From positions 46,455,154-46,519,153 of the forward strand of contig NC_084886.1 in assembly GCF_958979055.1 (NCBI RefSeq): a stretch of 64,000 nt of DNA, read 5' to 3'. Below the pieces are notes generated by a model. It was not told where the DNA came from. It worked only from the letters and a program-made list of their open reading frames with translations, and ran no database searches. Source of the stretch: Alnus glutinosa (lineage: Eukaryota > Streptophyta > Magnoliopsida > Fagales > Betulaceae). Below are positions 45,421 through 58,312 of this stretch, in pieces; positions within the stretch are counted from its first letter, which is position 1, and the number at the start of each line of letters is the position of its first letter. A program made the position numbers and the translations under genes.

Positions 45421-46051
45421 TAATATTACCATTGCTTTTTTATTTCTCTTTCAAAAAATGAAAAACTTCGTGCTTCATATCAACAAGCAACTTTATTTAC
45501 CTTTTTATCATAAAAAATTCAAAACTAATTTCAACATTTTATATCACATCAATTAATTCATTTGGATGTGTTTTGCAACACACTCCGCGGCCTCTCATTT
45601 TCTTTTTTTCTTAGTTCTTTAAGAAAAAAGTCATCATTTTTTTCTATTACCAAACAACTTTCTTCAATTTTTTATCATTAAAAATTTAAATATTCTCTTC
45701 ACATTTATATATATATCCCATTAATCCATTCGCATTACTATTCAAGCAAAAACTTCATCCGATAAGAGGGTTTCTATGCACAGGAAACATGCATTTAGGA
45801 TAATAAACTGACTTTTAATTAGCTGGTAAACATACGTTTTGATGGAGCTAAAATAATATAAAAATACAACAAATCTTGATCATTCCGTACGGATCTATGC
45901 TTAGACAATTTTTAATACCAGTGGAAAAAGTCAAACATGCACCACTAACTATGAGTTTAGACAAGTTATCTTTCTTGTTCCAAAAAAAAAAAAGACAAGC
46001 TATCTTTCATAGTTACTTCGCTGCATAGTCAAGCACGTGAAAGATTGAGAC

Positions 46052-47768
46052 TAGGGGTGTAAATGAGCCGAGCTCGAGCGAGCCAGTGCCGAGCTCGAGC
46101 GAGCCAGAACCGAGCTCGAGCTCATTCATTACGAGCTCGAGCTCATTCATCACGAGCCCGAGCCGATCTCGAGCTTATTCATCACGAGCTCGAGCCGAGT
46201 TCGAGCGGTAATAATTAAGTCAAGTCGAGTCGAGCCGAGCTTATACGAGTTTAACATTTGTTCTTTTATTACCATTAATTCTACTTTCCATCAAAGTTAG
46301 AATTAATTAATAAGAATCATTAACTTCTCGTAGTTAATTAACCAACACTTTATTAAGGTGTATTAATTAACCATTAACCAACAATTAATAAAGGAGGATT
46401 AATTTACACATTAAGATCGAGTCTAATAAGTTGTCTTATGTGTCAGGTCATGTGGGACATTGAATTCTTACAAGAAGCACTTGTTATTAAAACATGTGAT
46501 TCTCACATGTTAAGGGACACATGTTAATCTTATATGTGAGTTGTATTAAATTTCATACCTACTGGTTTGTAGGAAATTTATGTCATTTAATTATAAATAA
46601 AAAAAAATGTAACAATAGTCAATATAAATATTAAGTTAAAACATTAATAATTATAATAATTATATTTTCATATGGTTCTATATATCAAATGATAATAATA
46701 CCTTTTTTTTTTTTAAAGTCTAATGATAATTCTTAGATCATATGATTCATATCTAATGGTTATGTGGCACAAATGCACAATGTTATATCATATGATCTAA
46801 ATTCTAATGATAACACCTAAATTATTATCATAATTAACACATTAGTAATTCCAATCGAACCAATCGACCAATCCTAATAACTTAATTTGGGATTATATGA
46901 ATTACATTGTCATTATATATGAATAATATGATTAAGTTTAAAAAGTGTTATTATAATTCGTATAATTAATATGAATTCATACTTATGTATATAATCTATA
47001 TACCTAATCATTGTATCTAAGACTCTAAGTATTATTAATAATTATTAGATACTTAAAATCTTACATCATACTTAATCAGTGTATCTAAGTATCTAAATAC
47101 TTAATCATTTTATTTGTATGCTCATATGATCTTAGATTTTGAATCACGTGATGACGGTGATGTAATGATTCATAAGTATCTAATAATAATACTTATAAGT
47201 TATAACATTGAATATAGTGAATCAATAATTACATGTTATATGCTACAATGTTAATTATATTATTATATGATCATATAATCATATTATATTACATAAATAA
47301 TATAATATGAATTATATGATTAAGTATTTGAATTGTCATTATATCATATGATTATATGATTAACAATTAAGTATTAATATTATTCACTTTTACTATTTTA
47401 TATACATATTGATACAACCAAATAATTATAATCAATTAATATTTATTGACTATTTTTATTTGTTACTTAATTCATGCTTATATATAGTATATTGTACAAA
47501 TAAGTTATATATTAACAAATTAAAACTTATTTTTAACATATATATATATACGAGTCGAGCCTTAATAAACGAGTCGATCCTTATACGAGCGGGTTCACGA
47601 GCTTTAATCGAGTCGAGCCGAGTTTATACGAGTTTGCATTGTTTAATAATCGAGTTTGATTTTCGTGTTCACGAATAGCTCATTTAATAATCGATTCGAG
47701 CACGAGTCGAGTTTATTCGAGCCGATCCCGAGTAAGCTCACGAGTAGCTCAGCTCGTTTACACCCCTA
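46052..47768. mobile_element. hAT-like element inserted in the last exon of gene D
   Basis: The ends TAGGGGTGTAAA and TTTACACCCCTA are perfectly inverted, and the element is flanked by a perfect 8-bp duplication, attgagac (46044-46051 and 47769-47776). Both subterminal zones are packed with GAGCTCGAGC/GAGTCGAG motifs, while the middle is very AT-rich and has no transposase. Gene F keeps the uninterrupted site GAAAGATTGAGACCTTAAGC near 63889, an empty-site control. A degenerate relative lies near 60570-60800. Confidence 0.95.
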
Positions 47769-50177
47769 ATTGAGACCTTAAGCACAACAGGCTTCCTCTT
47801 GAGGAGCTCAAAGACACACACATCTCCTACTTGTAAGTTATTGTCTCTGCAAAACTGAGCCCACCCTATGCTCTTTGCCCAAAATGAACTACCAATGCCA
47901 CGGTCGGAGCACCGGGCATGCCATTGTTTTCCGTCACAAGTCTGAAGTTTGACAAGCCGATGCCCAGTAAGATACATTTTAGCAAATCCAGCAGGCACAT
48001 ACTGCACAAGAAAGAAGGATTGAAACAATTGTATATTCCAAGCGATATTTGAAAAACACGATCACATCATGTACAAAGGCTCACCAAAGTTCGTTGACGC
48101 ATATGATGTGGGCGCAAGATTGCCATGAACGAAGGTCTTTTAGGCTTCAACTTTCTGGCTGCTTGGATCGCTCTCTCTCTTCTGCTGGACATCTTTAGTC
48201 TTCCTTCTGCAGTTGGAGAAAATCTTTCCCTAACGTATCTTCCTCTATCTACTGTTTCAGACATTTCATTTTCTTTCAACTTGTCATGCCTTGATTTTTT
48301 TGCATCATCTGATAATTCCACCACGTCCACCTCATCTTCCAATTTACAATCCTTGCTCCGTGGATACTCAATCTCAGTTGCAGTATTATCAAATACAAGA
48401 ACATGGAATTTTGAATTTCCTTCATACCTGAAGACTAAAAGGTAGCCGTAATGAATAGAATGGGATTCCATAAAATCCTGCCAACCATCATGAAACCAAA
48501 TCTCCTTGTTGGCTTTCTCCAATCCCACTTGCCAAATATGATCATTGGGAACGGTGAGTGTAGCAACATCAGATAGTTCATCCCCAAATTCCCTTACAAA
48601 CTTTTCAGGGATCCTCTGCAACCACCAAAGTGAGTTTATATTATCTCAATTACAATGTGAAATCAAATTAAGGAAACATGTACGTGTTGCAGATAAATAA
48701 ATGGCTTCTAATCATCACAATTGTAAAATAAGTGAGGCTTGGTGAAGTGAAGCACAAACCAATCACTTTAATTTTACATTTTAAAGGTTAATCTGGCTTT
48801 TGATTTCTCCCTCTAGCTGTTATGAATTTTTAGCCAAGTTAAACTTACCTAACATATCAATTGAAACAGGTAAATGCATGCTTGGACAACAATGAAGCAA
48901 TAACATGTAACTTTGTGATGCACAGGACAGCTCACGACTCATCACATTCCCCAAAGAGTAATATTGCTACCCTTTGCAACCAGTTATTGGTAGAATATAT
49001 TTCCATACCATCACAATCTTATGAAAATATATTCAAAACATTTATTACACTCATTTCACACTAACTGACATTGCGTGTTTTAAGTAGTTTTTATTTTATT
49101 TTATTTTTTAAATATTAGAATGAGAAGCTACTTAATTAAAACACGTTAAGTCAGCCCCCATGTGAAATGAGTGTAAAGAATAGTTGATGGAGTCAGCTTC
49201 AAGGCAGTACTCTTCCATATTATTCATGATTTGGCATGAAAATAGCTTTTCCCACAATTTTAAAAGTGTAGAAACCTCAGGAATTTCAGTACCAATGTGT
49301 CACAAAGTGCTAGAGATTAGGATTAGATTACACTTGAATAAATTTAAATCATTTGTAAGCTTTATAAATAGAGTTTTGTACACAATCATATTAATAAATA
49401 AAAAAATAATAATAATAAGAACAAGATGTACCCTTTTTGGCCCATCCCTAGTTGTGGACGTTAGTGTCTATCACTGAACATCCATAAATCTGTGTCTACA
49501 TTTTCTCTACTTTTCACAAAGAACTAAAAAAAAGTAATTGACATTGAAGTGCTATGAACATTTTCGCCAATAATTAAATTGTTGGCCAGAATTTATTAAT
49601 TGTCGGCTTGAGGGAACGGCGTGAGACCATAAACCTCCTACGGACAGCACAAACTTTATTTTCCCTCCATTTTGTGTGTTATTCTTTATTTATTGGTAGA
49701 CAAGATTGAGCCTCCTCGATTTCTATTAAGCTATTAATACTACGTATAATTTTTTAAACCCTAATCACTTTTCTTTTAATTAAATTAATTACTCCAATTT
49801 TGTTATATCATGCATATTTCTAGATCATTTCTATCGGTTCGAAATTCATCATGTTAATGATAAAATCTTATTAATTTAATTCAAAAACAATAATTGAGAA
49901 ATGATGTTAATGGTATCATACTACCATTCCAATATATACTACAAGAAACTGCATCAGAATGTTCAAGAAATCATCGAAAGAGAAACAAAGAAGTAGCAAG
50001 CAAGCGAGGTAGTGAGAAGGCACGCATTACCAGTTTCTTGTCGTGAATGGTAGAGGGGAGTATGATCTTGAAGAAGTGGGAGGGTCTCCTTCCCGCCATA
50101 CAACTTGACGGCCGGAGCTCATAGCTCCGGTTGGACACCACTCTAGTCCGGCGAGTCCTTGGTTTATTCGGTGCCAT
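47738..50177 (-). CDS. VRN1-like B3 transcription factor, gene D, with transposon-derived C-terminus
   Basis: Exons: 50177-50031, 48615-48085 and 48001-47738 (147 + 531 + 264 bp), giving 313 residues. B3 domains lie at about residues 33-137 and from about 210 (PSFMAILRPHH) to 304. Coding reads VSI and then enters the hAT terminal repeat, which supplies RGVNELSYS and a TGA. Removing the insert conceptually restores a frame that continues with FHVLDYAAK, similar to other copies. Only the last strand of domain 2 and the tail are altered, so the product may still fold, but the original 3' UTR is now 1.7 kb away. Intron 1 and upstream DNA resemble gene E. A MITE lies in intron 1 at 48958-49185. 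Confidence 0.87.
48958..49185. mobile_element. MITE in intron 1 of gene D
   Basis: Inverted motifs TTACACTCATTTCACAC and GTGAAATGAGTGTAAAG lie either side of GTGTTTTAAGTAG/CTACTTAATTAAAACACG. The same element occurs at the corresponding place in gene E (56337-56500), so it predates the D/E duplication. Confidence 0.55.
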
Positions 50178-50289
50178 AGCTACAGAAACTCTTATCACGA
50201 TGGTTGATTGATCCCACTGCGGAAATGCCTCTAACTCTAAGAGACGATCTGCTCCGACCTTGAAGGTTATGGTTGGCAAAGATTGTTTG

Positions 50290-51290
50290 AATATAATTTT
50301 TTTTTTTTTTTTTAGCAGTAGTGAAATGTGGTTGATGAAATATAAAATAAAAATAATTTGTGTGGGATAGTTAAAAAAACTTGTTTGTATTAAATATTTT
50401 TATTTGAATAATAATAAAAAATTATTGATGTGATATAAAAAATGAAAAAAGTTAAGAATGTTTTGAAGTGATCGACCATTCGGTCTTGTTTGGCAAGCAA
50501 CACAAAAGTTTCTAACTTTATTTTCATATTTTTAAAAAACGATCAACATCAAAATATTTCAACTTTTTTCAATTTTTATATCACATTAATAATTTTTTAT
50601 TATTATTCAAATAAAAAAAATCTACTACAATGCAAAATTTTTTCACTTTTTTATATGAATTTTTTTTTTGCTTTATATCACTTTTTACTAACTCAAAATT
50701 TTTTTTTCCCACTATTCTTTTATGCTCACTTACTTGCTAAACATACCCATTGTTTTTAAAAAAATAAAAATAAATGAGGGGAATGAGTGTTGGACTCTCA
50801 TCTCCTTCTCTATTTTGTTTTATTTTTTTACTTCTTCCATAAAAGTTAAATCCAAAAGATTATAATTTTTTCTTTTTCAGTTTTTATATAACATTAATAA
50901 TTTATTTTATTTTAAAAAAAAATTTACTACTACAAAATCAATTTTTTTTTACTTTTCTATAAAATTATTACAATTTTTTTTTTTATTCTTTATATTACAT
51001 CAATAATTTTTTTACTATTATTCAATAAAAAATTTTACAATACATCTATTTATCGACCGGGTTGGTGGTGATTCTTACACAATAAAATTTATACAAATTT
51101 TACGCAATACTTTTACTTAGGATGAGGTGCATAGTGCATACGGTGAATCTTACTCATATTGATCCATCTGTATTGTATAAAAATTATGTAAATTTGTTAG
51201 ATAAATCATTTATTTATCAAACACACCCATATGTTGCTTACCAAAAAGCAACACAACTATTACATCGGGAAGCTTACACGTACACTGACG
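50290..51290. other. AT-rich DNA between gene D exon 1 and its conserved upstream block
   Basis: This ~1 kb is absent from the matching place upstream of gene E. Words such as TTGTTTGGCAAGCAACACAA (50488) and CTTACTTGCTAAACATACCC (50730) look like inverted ends of one or more MITEs. No gene is evident. Confidence 0.4.
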
Positions 51291-51292
51291 TG

Positions 51293-51560
51293 AGACGGTC
51301 ACGTCAACTCTAAAAACTTCTTCCATGCTTAACGCTGGACGTGACGTCTTTGGCGTGCTGGGAGGGTTTGTCAAATTGTCAGCAACAAAGCTGAGTGACG
51401 TGAAAGAGAGGAGCTCGTTTCCACCCTGAAATCGGCATATTCTGAAGTTCAGTTGAGCTTTGTGCTTTGAAACTTATGGGTCTGACCATCTAATGGTTCG
51501 AATTTAATGGGGACTTGTAGTCATGGTGACTCATGGAGTTTCAAAAGCCCTTCCTTTTGC
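51293..51560. repeat. Segmental duplicate upstream of gene D (partner of 57310-57600)
   Basis: Shares ACTTCTTCCA(T/C)GCTTAACGC, GGCGTGCTGGGAGGGTTTGT, AAAGCTGAGTGACGTGAAAG and GGTCTGACCATCTAATGGTT with the region upstream of gene E. Confidence 0.88.
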
Positions 51561-51569
51561 CGGATAGAA

Positions 51570-51622
51570 AATAATAATAATAATAATAATAATAATAAGT
51601 ATTCTTCTTTCTTTCTTTCATT

Positions 51623-51656
<34 letters not shown>
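51570..51656. repeat. (AAT)n microsatellite and 32-bp T tract
   Basis: About nine AAT units followed by TTC-rich sequence and a T homopolymer. Confidence 0.85.
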
Positions 51657-52061
51657 GACTTTTCCTTCCCTTTGGTTAGCAAGGAAAAGACTCCGAAGAA
51701 ATGAAAGGTAAGAATGAGAAGAAAGTTTTGGTAAATAATTGTGTGGTAAAATTTTTATTTGAATAATAATAAAAGGTAATTGATGTGATATAAAGTATAA
51801 AAGGGTTTGTAATTATTTTATAAAAAAGTAAAAAAAAAATTATTTTGTAGTGAATATTTTTTTTAATAGTAATAAAAATATCTGATGTGATATAAAAAGT
51901 AAAAAAAAAAAAAAAAAGAAAAAAGAAAAAAGAAAAGAAGTGAAAAAAAAAAAAAAAAAATAGAGAGGGAGACCAGAGTGTTGATAAATTTCCCACGCTC
52001 TTTACTTCACCTTCCCAAAGTGATTCTTGGCATTCCTGTCCAACCACATAGCGGCATATAA

Positions 52062-52241
52062 GAGTAATGTTTCTTACACAATTTTTGTACAACTTTTACA
52101 CAACTCTAACAACTTTCTTTTAAAATCAGTCATTGAATATTTAGGACCCACATGTTGGAAAACAAATCCAATGGTTGATCATAACAAAAAGTAGTTAGAG
52201 TTGTGCAAAAGTTGTGTGAGAGTTGTGTAAGAAACATTACC
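52062..52241. mobile_element. MULE-type MITE with perfect 10-bp target duplication
   Basis: The ends GAGTAATGTTTCTTACACAA and its inverted form (GGTAATGTTTCTTACACAAC) extend through TACAACTTTTACACAACTCT-like repeats. The flanks are cggcatataa at 52052-52061 and 52242-52251. No coding capacity. Confidence 0.9.
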
Positions 52242-52251
52242 CGGCATATAA

Positions 52252-53639
52252 AGTTCTATGGTTGTCAATTCTTCTTTAACTACAAGTCTCCACTTATTTT
52301 ATTTTTTAAAAAAAAAAATTGTAAAGATTGCATTTGAAATTGTGATTTTGTAGATAAAAAATGTTATTTTAAATTTAATTGTTTTGAGAATTACGTTTTT
52401 AAAAAATTGTAATTTTAAAAAGCAATTTTTTTTTTCAATTAATAGCAAGCAAGGGTTTGCTTTTTTTTTTTTATTTTTTTTTTATTATTTTTAAAACGCA
52501 TAATCTTAAAGAATGGTTCGTTTTGGTGACCGATTTTTTTGTATTATATTCTACTATTTTTTATTATATTCAAAATTGTAAATACCAATAACATTTGTTT
52601 TTTGAAATTATGTTTGGGTGGTTTAGAGAATCTGAGACAAAATTAGAAAAAATTTGATAAAACTTGAGTACAATAATTCAAAAAAAAAAAAACCCAAACA
52701 TGTTTTTGACAAATAATAAAAAAAGAAGTGTTACCCAAACAGGTCCACCTGTGATTTTAAAGGTCAAATTGCGATTCTGTTAAACGCTTAACTGCATTTT
52801 TAAAAATCGAACATTTTAAAATCGTAAAACCCAAACGGACTCTAAGTTGTTGTAAGGATTTAACTGTATTTACAAAAATACCCATGCCTCTTTGCAAAAA
52901 ATTTAAATATTTCTTAAAAAAAAAAAAAAAACGTGGGTATTTTAAGAATTTTTGTGGGATTTAACGAAAAATCTTAACAAATGGATGACATTGCAAACAA
53001 TTGAAAAATGTATACACCAAACTGAGAGAAATTAAACTTTAAGATGGACATTGCAAAAGTGATAACGATTAAGTGAAGTTAAGTGAAATTTCTCCTTTAT
53101 TATATATCTATATACTTATTTGTTTCTTGTATTTTTCTCGTGTTAAGTTAGTCCTAGTGAAAGTTTGTATGTTGCATTATCATTTTATTGACATTTATGG
53201 TAATCACTTTGGTTTTTATTAATGATTCTTAAATAAAATTAAATATTGATCAAATTATGGTTACACATAAAGCTTGAAATTATAATATCGGACTCATTTT
53301 TAGTCATAAAGTTGGACCAATTGGCCAGAAATAGTCATGATAAGGGATCACATTACATCAAATTTCGATGCTACACACCCGTACTTGATCTATGTCATTA
53401 ATTAATAACATTGTATTTGTGACCATGGATGGGTCCCGTACGATAAGCGTAACAAAGGCCACCATGATTCTATATATTGATGTTTTGAATGGATCAGTTG
53501 TTTTAGAGAGAACACTCACAAATTAAGTTTAAGCTCATAAAGTTTACAATGTCTAATTTCAGAATGACCTATGTAATCCAATTAGTGGGAGTTTGTTAGA
53601 AATTCTCACCAAGTAAGCTAGCCTATATGGATCATATAA
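52252..53639. other. Intergenic DNA
   Basis: AT-rich, with many long A and T tracts and no recognisable gene. Confidence 0.45.
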
Positions 53640-54860
53640 TTATACATTGTATATTGTAAAATAAGATATAATTAGTGTCAGTAAGGCTCATTGAATGTAA
53701 TCAATGTAGTAATATGACCAGCCTATCGGCACAGTTCATTTGTTATGTTACGTGTATTAAAGTGGTAGATGCTACATACTATGTGTAGAGACCAATTTAA
53801 AGGCTCTTTTAAGGGCCAAGATGGAATTAGGGCTTTATAAATATGTGGTAGAAATACTTATTACTAACCCTAGTGCTCATTCATAAACATCCTATCACTA
53901 TATGAGAGACATGAGAGAGGGCTTTGAATGTGGAAGATTAACAACTGTTTCACTCTTCATCTTCAATGGCCGTAGGTACGTCCCTTTTATTATTTTATTC
54001 AATAGTTATGTAATGAGATCTTGATTTAGGTGAAATTCAATAGGTTTAGCCACCTCCAATGAGCGGTTTGAATTTGGTCGAACCATCCCCTTTGTCAAAG
54101 AGGTAGTTTGTTCAATGCCAATGGTCGGTTTGGAAAAGTTCAACCACCCTCTTTGTATACAAAGTTTGGCTCGACCAACTCCAATAGCCACCTTTTTTTT
54201 TTTTAGTTCCTGTCCCTATTTGAACCATTAATTTAAAATGAGCGGTTCAAATAAAAGGTATTGTACCATTGCAATACCCTAAATATTGCACTGAATTTCA
54301 GTTGGTGAAAGTGTACATGGGATAATCCATATAGAATCTTATAATACTTATTGTTGCCTAACCTTAATGTGGTTTAGGCTGACGTATATATAAAGTAATC
54401 AGTTACATGAGCTGTTGAGATAACTACACAAAGATAAATTATATTTGAATTTACATGATGATAGCTCTAGGTCTTTCAGTTTCATATGGAGTCTTTATCC
54501 TGAGCTTTACTGTGGTTTGAAATCATGGTTGTTGAGGGAGAGATAATATCACTGATAATCCACAATAAAAATAATTTATTTGATAGGGGGGTTTAAGTTC
54601 TTTTGGAACAAGTGACTCATATTTTATGAACATAGAAAGTAATACGAGAGTACTAGTACAGTAGTCAGTTAGCGGATCATCGCGACATACGACAATAGGG
54701 TTTTGTTACAAATTTGTTATGTTATAACCCTAAATCATTATTGAAACAGCAGCACTCTTGTGAACGTAAGCACATTGCTTAATTTTTTTTTTATTTTCTT
54801 TTTTTGATTCTATATTATTCATCATCGTATGTACGGTAACAAGTTCTATGTATAGGTTGC

Positions 54861-54917
<57 letters not shown>

Positions 54918-55181
54918 ACTACACTGATTTTTAGCCGGTAAACATACGATTTGATGGAGGGAAAAAAAAAATTACAACAAATCTATGTTAAATAATAACC
55001 GATACATATTAATTAAAGTAGTAGCATGCACAAGGTTAGAGAAAGTTTTACAATCAGGAACCATGTTTACAAGCCATTGATGCCGGTGGACAAAGTCCCT
55101 AAATATTAAAAACATAATAATAATAATAATTTTTTATTTTTTATTTTTTTTAAAAAAACCTCTTTAAAGCTTCTCAGCATG
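53640..55181. repeat. Segmental duplicate, copy 2 (downstream of gene E)
   Basis: Partner of 39027-40321. It lacks the MITE of copy 1 and has an 80-90 bp AT-rich insertion at 55095-55177 just past gene E's stop, plus a GA microsatellite. Confidence 0.85.
54863..54914. repeat. (TA)n(GA)n microsatellite
   Basis: About 18 bp of TA repeats followed by about 34 bp of GA repeats, downstream of gene E. Confidence 0.9.
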
Positions 55182-57205
55182 TCAAACACCACTGACATAG
55201 TCAGCCGGGCGAAATATTGAGACGTTAAGCACAACAGGCTTCCTCTTGAGCAGCTCAAAGACACACACATCTCCTTCTTTTAAGTTATTGTCCCTGCAAA
55301 ACCGAGCCCACCCTATATTCTTTGCTGAACTTGAATTACGACGATTGTCACCGCACCGGGCACGCCATTGTTTTCCATCACAAGTCTGAAGTTCCACAAA
55401 CTGATGCCCACTAAAAAGATACTTTTTAGCAAATCCAGAAGGCACATACTGCACAAGAGACAAGGATAATATTCAAACGATTGTACATCTTCAAAGCGAT
55501 CACATCAATGTAGAAAGGCTCACCAAAAAACTTCGTTGATGTATATGACGTGGGCGCAAGATGGCCATGAACCAAGGTCTTGTAGGCTTCAACATTCTGG
55601 CTGCTTGGATTGCTCTCTCTCTTCCTCTTTTTCCAACTAACATTTCTCTCTTTTCTTCATGTTCTTCGGACTTGTGATCATGCCTTGATCTTTTTGCATC
55701 TGATTCCACTACGTCCACCTCATCTTCCAATTTGCTCCGTGGATACTGAATCTCAGTTGCAGTATTATCAAATACAAGAACATGGAATTTTGAATTTCCT
55801 TCATACCTGAAGACTAAAAAGTAGCCGTAATGAATAGAATGGGATTCCATAAAATCCTGCCAACCATCATGAAACCAAATCTCCTTGTTGGCTTTCTCTA
55901 TTCCCACTTGCCAAATATGATCATTGGGAACGGTGAGTGTAGCAACATCAGACAGTTCATCTCCAAACTCCCTTACAAACTTTTCAGGAATCCTCTGCAA
56001 CCACCAAAGTGAGTTATATTGTCTCAATTGCAGTGTGTAATTAAATTAAAGAAACATGTGATGCAGATAAATAAATGGCTTATAATCATTACAATTGTAA
56101 AATAAGTGAGGCTTGGTGAAGTGAGGCACAAACCAATAACTTCAATTTTACTTTTTTAAAGGTTAATCTGGCTTTTGATTTCTCCCTCTGTTATGAATTT
56201 TTAGCCAAGTAAAACTTACCTAAACATATCAATTGAAACAGGGAAATGCATGCTTGGACAACAATGCAGCAATGACATATAAGTTTGTGATGCACAGGAG
56301 CTTTAACAGCTCAGGAAGCATCACATTCCCCAAGGTATAATGCTATTCTTTGCTAGAATTTATTTATATACAATCACAATTATATGAAAATATATTCTAA
56401 AATTTATCACTTATATTATACGAGCTGTTGTTACTGGCATGAGAAGCCACTTAAAACACAACAAGTTAGCCTGTGTGAAATGAGTATAAAGAGTAGCATG
56501 TGGAACCGGCTACAGGGCATTACTCTTCCATATTATTCAAGATTTAGCATGAAAAGAGCTTTTCCAATATAATAAGACCCTAAGTGAAGGGATTGGATTA
56601 GGTTACATTAAACTTGAATAAATTTAAGTCATTTGTAAGCTTTATAAATAGAACTTTTGTACAGAATCATATTAAGAAAAAAAAATAAGAACACGTTCTT
56701 TTCCCTCCATTTTGTGTATTATACTTTATTTATTGGTAGACAAGAATGAGCCTCTTCGATTTCTATTAAGATATTAATACTATGTATAATTTTTTAAACC
56801 TTAATCACTTTTCTTTAAATCAAATTACTCCAATTTTGTTATATCATATTTCTCGATCATTTTTATCGGTTCGAAATTCGTCATGTTAATTATAAAATCT
56901 TATTAATGTAATTCAAAAACAATAATTGAGAAATTATGTTAATGGTATCATACTACCATTACAATACTGCATACAACATCACCAGAATATTCAAGAAATG
57001 ATCGAAAGACAAACAAAGAAGCAGCAAGCAAGCGAGGGAGTGAGAAGGCATGCATTACCAGTTTCTTGTCGTGAATAGTAGAGGGGAGTATGATCTTGAA
57101 GAAGTGGGAGGGTCTCCTTCCCGCCATACAACTTGACGGCCGGTGCTCAAAGCTCCGGTTGGGCACCACTCTAGTCCGGCGAGTCCTTGGTTTATTCGGT
57201 GCCAT
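55182..57205 (-). CDS. VRN1-like B3 transcription factor, gene E (mosaic)
   Basis: Exons: 57205-57059, 55994-55524 and 55448-55182 (147 + 471 + 267 bp), giving 294 residues, the shortest of the five. Domain 1 (from about residue 33) and domain 2 (from about 190, RPWFMAILRPRH) are both complete. The linker has lost the DRGRYVRERF segment and keeps only an acidic and lysine-rich stretch. Exon 3 (KKYLFSGHQFVELQTCDGKQ, ending ADYVSGV) and its downstream DNA are closest to gene C, while intron 1, its MITE and the upstream block are closest to gene D. This suggests unequal crossing-over or conversion between C-like and D-like parents. All splice sites are GT-AG. Confidence 0.9.
56337..56500. mobile_element. 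MITE in intron 1 of gene E
   Basis: Counterpart of the MITE in gene D intron 1, with ends TAATGCTATTCTTTGC and its inverted form TGCTACTCTTTATACTCATT. Shorter by about 65 bp because of internal deletions. Confidence 0.55.
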
Positions 57206-57309
57206 ATAGTTACAAAAACTCTTATCACGACGGTTGATTGATCCCACTGCGGAAATGCCTCGAAGAGACTTATCTGCTCCGACCTTTTATGCAACACAGC
57301 TTTCACATC

Positions 57310-57600
57310 GGGACACGTCAATTCTAAAAACTTCTTCCACGCTTAACGCTGGACGTGTGACATGACTTTGGCGTGCTGGGAGGGTTTGTCAGCAACAAAG
57401 CTGAGTGACGTGAAAGAGAGGAGCTCGTTTCCACCCTGAAAAATCGGCATATTCTGAAGTTCAGTTGAGCTTAATTTGTGCTTTGAAACTTATGGGTCTG
57501 ACCATCTAATGGTTCGAATTTAATGGGGACTTGTATTTTGGTAGTCGTGGGGACTCATGGAGTATGTTTATTTCAAGTTTCAAATGCTCTTTCTTTTGCC
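57310..57600. repeat. Segmental duplicate upstream of gene E (partner of 51293-51560)
   Basis: Matches the block upstream of gene D in order and orientation and lies directly next to the gene's proximal promoter, without the extra kilobase found at gene D. Confidence 0.88.
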
Positions 57601-57609
57601 GGCTGGGAA

Positions 57610-58312
57610 AAAATAATAATAATAATAAAAAAATGTTCTTCCTTTTGGTTTTTACTTTTCCTTGCCTTTGGTTAGCAAGGAAAAGACTAGGAAGAAATGA
57701 AAGGTAGGAATGAGAAGAAAAATAAAAGGTAACAAGAAAAGGAACTACAGAAAGGAGAATTATTGAGCTGTGCTAGGAATCGGCCTCTACGTACAGGCCC
57801 GGTTCCTTAATCCTTGCCAGGAAGACCACCTAGATGAGAGCCCGTTTACGATCGAGTTTCATCATTCTCTCTCGGTCAAGAACGGTAAATTCTGATTAGC
57901 GATCGGAGTCACGCTTTGTCGGTCAAAATCCGATCAACAAAATTGGTATTGATGTGAAGACTAATATGCTATCTAATAGGTAAGGAACACTGACAATGAT
58001 TTGACAAGACATACATTCATCATAAAATTGGATCTTTGACCATACATTTTTAGAATTCCGATATACGAATACGATAAGTACAATGACTTATTAGACTGAG
58101 GTATGATTAGACTACCGTGAGCATGCCGAATTTCACAGTTGAATCACCTAATTTAGGTACCGAAATAGTAGAGCATGTCCAGCAAAGAAATTAGATTTTC
58201 TTTTTCTTTTTTTCTTTTTTCAAGTCAACCAATAAGATAAGAAAAATATCATGCAGGGCGATAATAGTACCGTGTTTTTTTTTTCAAAAGAAGTCTGGTC
58301 TTATCCGCAGGG
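57610..58312. other. Intergenic DNA
   Basis: An (AAT)n run near 57607-57625 and a stretch at 57760-57960 that may be an old LTR fragment. No gene is seen. Confidence 0.35.

Noticed and set aside
48125..48445. 106-codon + strand frame, and similar ones opposite the other B3 genes
   Set aside because: Antisense shadows of exon 2; they recur in each paralogue only because the coding strand is conserved.
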